Position numbers and translations under genes: made by a program
Notes under the pieces: model-generated
Seen by the model: the letters and a program-made list of their open reading frames with translations, nothing else
Told to the model about the DNA's origin: nothing
Databases searched by the model: none
Assembly: GCA_963854835.1 (NCBI GenBank)
Contig: OY978528.1
Coordinates: forward strand, 35,633,335-35,697,334
DNA: 64,000 bases
Source of the DNA: Megamerina dolium
Taxonomy: Eukaryota; Arthropoda; Insecta; Diptera; Megamerinidae
Direction of reading: 5' to 3'
Shown here: positions 59,301-64,000 of the stretch, one piece after another
How positions within the stretch are numbered: the stretch's first letter is position 1
Layout: every line of letters starts with the position of its first letter

Positions 59301-62186
59301 TACCTTACAATTGAAGTGTCTCAGCATATCAACAATTTTTTACTGTTCAGTAAGTTATTTGTGACTACAACTTTTACAAATTTTTGACTTTCTAATTAAT
59401 GTTACAATTATTTTAGGTTCCAATGATTGTAAAATTTTGTTAACTTTCTAATTGATGTTAGCTGCACTAGAATGTTCCATTTGATCATATTTGGAAAGAA
59501 AAAAAATATAAAATAGAGTTTGCAGTTATTCGATCCTTTCAAAAAACCCTGTGCCATCTTAGCTGGTCTTTTTCATAAAACCACAACAATTTTGTGTTAA
59601 ACAATGTCGGCCAATCCATGCCAATAACAATCAATATTTTGAATGAAAGAACTTTTGAAAGTGTACTCTCACAAAAGTTTGCAAAAGTCATGAAACAAGA
59701 GTTCTGCCGTTTGTAGCCGCGTCCTGTAGTAGTAGTATAGTAGCTTCTTTCTGGTACTGTAAAAATTTAACACACTTTGTCTTAAACGGTGTAATATTTA
59801 TGCATAAATCAATCCGTAAGTGGTCCGAGAGATTTTGTAATTTTCCAACTATACAAGAAAACACATAAAGTTTCAGAGAGACTTTCATGACGACCATGAC
59901 TCACTCGCACACCATCCACTGAGTCCCTCACTTATTTGCGGTTAATGTCCTCAAATTGCCATGAAATACAAAATACAATATATAGGTATAAGTACACCAT
60001 TGCAATATTGAATACGCTACCATACAAATATCATAGATAATAATTGCATTGCCATTAGACTATGTCTTATATTCTTGTTGTTCCTTCAGTAATACCTACA
60101 TATATACATACATACTATGTATGCGTGTATTTACAATAATATGAAAACCACAACAATGACTATGATTACCACGATGACTATGTCGAAGACTATAGAAACT
60201 CGATTGTTGGTTTGTGTTGCAGCATGACGTAATAAAAAATTTTATAGCATTTTTATTGCACTTTCTATTCGTTATTGGTTGGAGGTTGTCTGTTGTACGG
60301 TTAGTTCGGTGGCTTTGTTATCGGTTAGTCGTTTTATTATTCACATTTATTAGTTGCTTCGATATATACATCAGTTTAGGTATATATCTATTAGAAGTTA
60401 TTGTAGAAGTTTTTTATTGTTGTAAGTAATTTCACTATATAATACCATACAACTACTATCAGCGTTCCAAAAAGAAATCATATTCAATATAGTATATGTA
60501 TAATACAAGTAGTACCTACCATTATTAATAATGGTCATCAGCTGCTGCTATTGTGATGGTGATTGCAATTGTGGGCAAAGGAAAATGAAAACAAAGCGAA
60601 AAGGTGTTATTGTAACAATTTTCTACTTCTTTTACCTTCTGGCGATATTTTTTTGTGTTTAGTTTTAGTCTTTTACACTTTATTTCCTAAATAATGCTTT
60701 TATATCATTTTGAAAATTGTTAGAACGTGAAGAAAGCTATAAACTCGTTGACTCATATGTATTAATTTCACAGCCATTTATATTTGTATGTACATCTATT
60801 TAAAATTCTCACAAATGGGCTATTTTGTCCTTTCTTTTGCACAGTAGTAGTTAAATCGGGTAATACACATATGCACCATAAGTATGAGCAGAATGGATTG
60901 TACATATGAGGTAGCACTTAACTATTAGTGTTACAGCACATGCTATAATACAATACATTAAGGGATTCCATTTAGTCATGCATTTTATTTTGCTTGATGC
61001 TCGTTGGTAATTTTCTATTTTCAACTTTGTTTACACATCCAATGTTGGAATATTTTCAACCAATGGGATTCGGTTGAAAACATGTTGAAAATATGATTTG
61101 GAAATGACTTAAGTGCACTTGAGTAAAAATTGAGTAAAAAGGATTCATGCTGATAATGCAAAGTGCATGAACATTTTAAATTGAAGAAGGTACATTTTAA
61201 GTGAGCAAGTTGAAATTAAATACTTTCATGTTTAGAGAAGACAAAAAAAAAAAAAAGACTGCGATCAAGAGCATAGTAAACGTAAGGGCATATCAGAAGT
61301 GAGAATGACAAAAATAAATAGGTGTATGTACTTTTTAATGCCTAGAGCAGACATTTGATTTAGGTTGATCAAGATATTTGGCTGTCGACGCTATTATTAC
61401 TGCCGTGTATTCGTTAATTTTTTTCAATAATTTAAGAGTAAAATTAAATCTGTATTCTAAAAATGATGATTGCATGATTGATATCTGATGGCCAAAATAT
61501 TGCAGTATATCATCTGCAATTTCTTTTGTTTTCTTTTGATTCATAGAAAAATAAACAAACGTTCTTTTTCACGAAAACGTATCAAATCCGAAATGTTTGC
61601 AATTGATTTTAATAAATAAACAGTAATTTTATATGAAATTTTATGCATTTTAGCATAATTAGACGCAAATCATTATGACTTTGAACAATATATTTTGAAA
61701 AATCATTGTTAAAATCTGAAAAATAGAAAAGAGTTTCGAATTTCGGATTATTTTTTTTTTAAACTTGAGATATGTTCATTTAGCTAAATAAATCCTTTCA
61801 ATCTTTTCCAGAACAGTGAATGAATGAGTTATTTATTGTTAAATGACACAAGTGATCCGATAATGGGGTTTTACTGGTAGATCTTACATTTGAATGTGTT
61901 CTAAATCCGGTTTCATGTTGTACTTCATCAGACCTGTAGTCTTCACTAAGGCACTGAAATCAGCATAATCACTGTAAAATGGAGTTATAAATATGTGATT
62001 TGCTCAGAGTAAAACCGAGGCATATAATTTACTACTTGCTCAAAAACGGGCTTGACTATTTCCTTGTGTATATTTATAGTAATTGATCGTGTACTGTTGC
62101 AACTGCAAGTTCGTTTATATGTTTTGGGTTGTAAGCTATTGTATACCTACGTAAATGTTTTGATTGTATCACAGATATTTCCATAT
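56342..62186. other. long non-coding stretch
   Basis: 5.8 kb with no gene, RNA or transposon that I can support. AT-rich with scattered GTATG and TTG repeats. Open frames (for example 56736-56954, 60214-60429) lack domains and splice context. Confidence 0.5.
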
Positions 62187-62452
62187 AACATAACTTTAAT
62201 ATCGAAAGATTTTTCTTTCGACCGATACCCACCTGCCGATAAGCAATTGACAATTCTTCCGACAGTGGCAATTTTCCATTCTGAGTCTTCTGAGTTTCTG
62301 AGCTCCGTGACAAAGTCCAGAGAAAAAGTGATATCACAAGGGTTCTGCCATTCGGAACCATTATAGTACTGTATAAAAATACGTGCGACAATACTTGAAG
62401 AGAAGCTCGGCCAAAGGGTCCTTCGGGGCCTTTAAGTGTCACATATTTATGC
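62187..62452 (+). repeat. SINE, headless copy
   Basis: Plus strand: AACTTTAATATCGAAAGATT, TTTCTTTCGACCGATACCCA, AAGCAATTGACAATTCTTCC, AGTGATATCACAAGGGTTCT, GAAGAGAAGCTCGGCCAAAG and AAGTGTCACATATTTATGCA. The body and 3' end match the 4637-4992 family; the tRNA-like head is absent. No target duplication found. Confidence 0.75.
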
Positions 62453-64000
62453 ATGCATGTATTATATTATATTGCAGCTTCATTTGTGAACATATCTTTC
62501 TGCAGCTCAGCATTATCGCATATATCTGCGATTGTAAGTCACATGAAAACTGAAAAGTGTTTTCTAAATGCGCTAGTTGTTGCAGCTTATAATCAAAAAC
62601 ACATAAATAAATTGCAATCAACTTTATAATTCGTTATATTACTGAATTTTGCCTTACTTTGCCAAATTATATGCTTTGATTTGACGCTGAGCGCATTTTA
62701 TGTACTTTAATCATAATAGCGCGTACATTATGTGACCAGTAATTTGTTCATTACTTGTCATAGCAGAACAAAAGACCAGGCAAGCATATGAATGACTACA
62801 AAACACGTACAATTTCATATGAGTAGATATAGTGTGTGTATAGTGTACATTCCCTGAGTTTTAATTAAAAGCAACGTTCAACTGTAGCAATTTCTTCTGT
62901 GATTTGATTTTTGTAATTTTTTCAACAATCTTTCCGTTTTAGCCGTTTGCCTTTTTCCTTATGATAGGCGGTCGCAATATTTGGACATTTTGCAACAACA
63001 GCAATAATAATAGTGGTGCAAAATAAGAAGCTTCTTTTGCTTAGCGCCCGTCTATTGTATAATAAGTATCTACAATATGATATGTACATAAACTGCCCAG
63101 TCTTTCAATAAGAGAAACCAAAGGAAATGAAACCGCATTTTACACTTAAATCTTTTGGGTAAAAATCAAGTGGTGATGGTAGTGGTTGAAACAATGGTAC
63201 TGTTACTGCTGGTATATTGTGGTTTATTCATTCCGTTTCGGTTTCGGTTGTGCTCTAAGGGTGATATTAGTGTTGATGAAGAGGCATGCATGTATACATG
63301 TATGTAGGTGGTTCTGGCTTCCATTTCATTTGTGTTCAATTTTCAATTTTAGTTCATTTATGGAGGCAAGTGTGCATGTGTGTATAGAATATATATTTCT
63401 ACCTACATATGTAATATGGTAGTGTTTCATACATCCATACAACAGCAAATTTTTTGGCACGCATGCCATATGAATGTTGTTTTTTGTATGTGTATACATG
63501 TTCTTTCCAATAACATTCGTTGCCACTGCTGCTGCCACTCTTGTTGGTTGCTTGGTGATGTGTTTGCTCCATTTTTGCAACGAATACATATATAAGCAGT
63601 TAATGGGGAATTTTAGTCGAATGTAAAAGTATGTATCACAAGTTTGCTGGCGCTCTTGTAGTATTTAATCAAAATTGTTGCTTGCAAATTTTTGTTGTCT
63701 CGTTACACAATATTACAATTGCAATTGGCCTCTATTCCCGATGATATTGATGCTGTTCAAGCTGTTGTTATACATATTATTGCTGTAATATGTTGTACAC
63801 AACTATTATCCGAGTTAAATTCAATGATTGAGATATGTTGTGGTATGTGTGGGCATGTACTGTGTATGGTTGAATGTGTGTTCCAAAATGATTCATACCA
63901 ATTAAGAGCAAATATTTCAAGTAGCTGGATGTACTAGTATTGCATTTTTTATTTTTGTTTTGAACGGATTTAATTTGTACATGAGAGAGAAACAAAAGCG
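62453..64000. other. non-coding stretch
   Basis: AT-rich; nothing recognised to the right window edge. Confidence 0.5.

Overview
This window looks like insect nuclear DNA, most likely from a higher fly and plausibly a true fruit fly (Tephritidae). That placement is an inference from the AT-rich sequence, many long (TA)n tracts, TATGTA-type spacers, intron-bearing structure and Jockey/RTE/R1-like LINEs, mariner and PIF/Harbinger relics; no species marker was identified. There are no bacterial-type genes, operons, CRISPR arrays or rRNA genes. Most of the long list of small open frames are chance or lie inside transposons.

Host gene: the only convincing host coding sequence is one 155-codon exon at 39251-39715 (+). 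It has a strong polypyrimidine tract and AG acceptor, a GTAAGT donor, phase 0 at both ends, and encodes an alanine-rich stretch followed by a long coiled coil resembling the TJAP1(PILT)/BEGAIN family. A possible 20-codon exon follows at 39957-40016. The flanking non-repeat DNA (roughly 31-39 kb and 46-64 kb) is best read as large introns or intergenic DNA.

Layout: 0-7 kb holds a LINE 3' end, a SINE head, an R1/LOA-type LINE piece, a two-gene PIF/Harbinger relic (transposase + Myb-like ORF) split by a perfect-TSD SINE, and an unclassified ~1 kb repeat with TACCCTGCATA ends. 7.0-11.6 kb is a nearly complete Jockey-clade LINE (minus strand, 10-bp target duplication). 12.8-16 kb holds a LINE RNase H tail, a second copy of the 1-kb repeat and a mariner relic. 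17.7-31.3 kb is a five-element nest: an RTE-like LINE interrupted by a plus-strand Jockey element (A), itself interrupted by a 1084-bp solo LTR, a 5'-truncated Jockey-B copy with an intact 882-aa ORF2, and a second nearly full-length but broken Jockey-B copy. 36-37 kb has an RTE fragment and SINE tail. 41.5-44.4 kb is an R1/LOA-like LINE with a perfect 13-bp target duplication whose RT domain is deleted; it abuts a SINE. 45.2-46.1 kb is a Tc1/mariner-superfamily relic and another SINE. 50.8, 52.9, 55.6 and 62.2 kb hold a SINE, the third 1-kb repeat, a 692-bp mariner deletion derivative with TIRs, and a SINE.

Most interesting: the datable insertion nest; a tRNA-derived SINE family of which one type ends in the same hairpin plus TAACC/TTAGG-like tail as the neighbouring LINE, suggesting a SINE-LINE mobilisation partnership; ATGA stop/start coupling of ORF1 and ORF2 in the Jockey elements; and a mutated copy in which two single-base deletions fuse ORF1 to ORF2.
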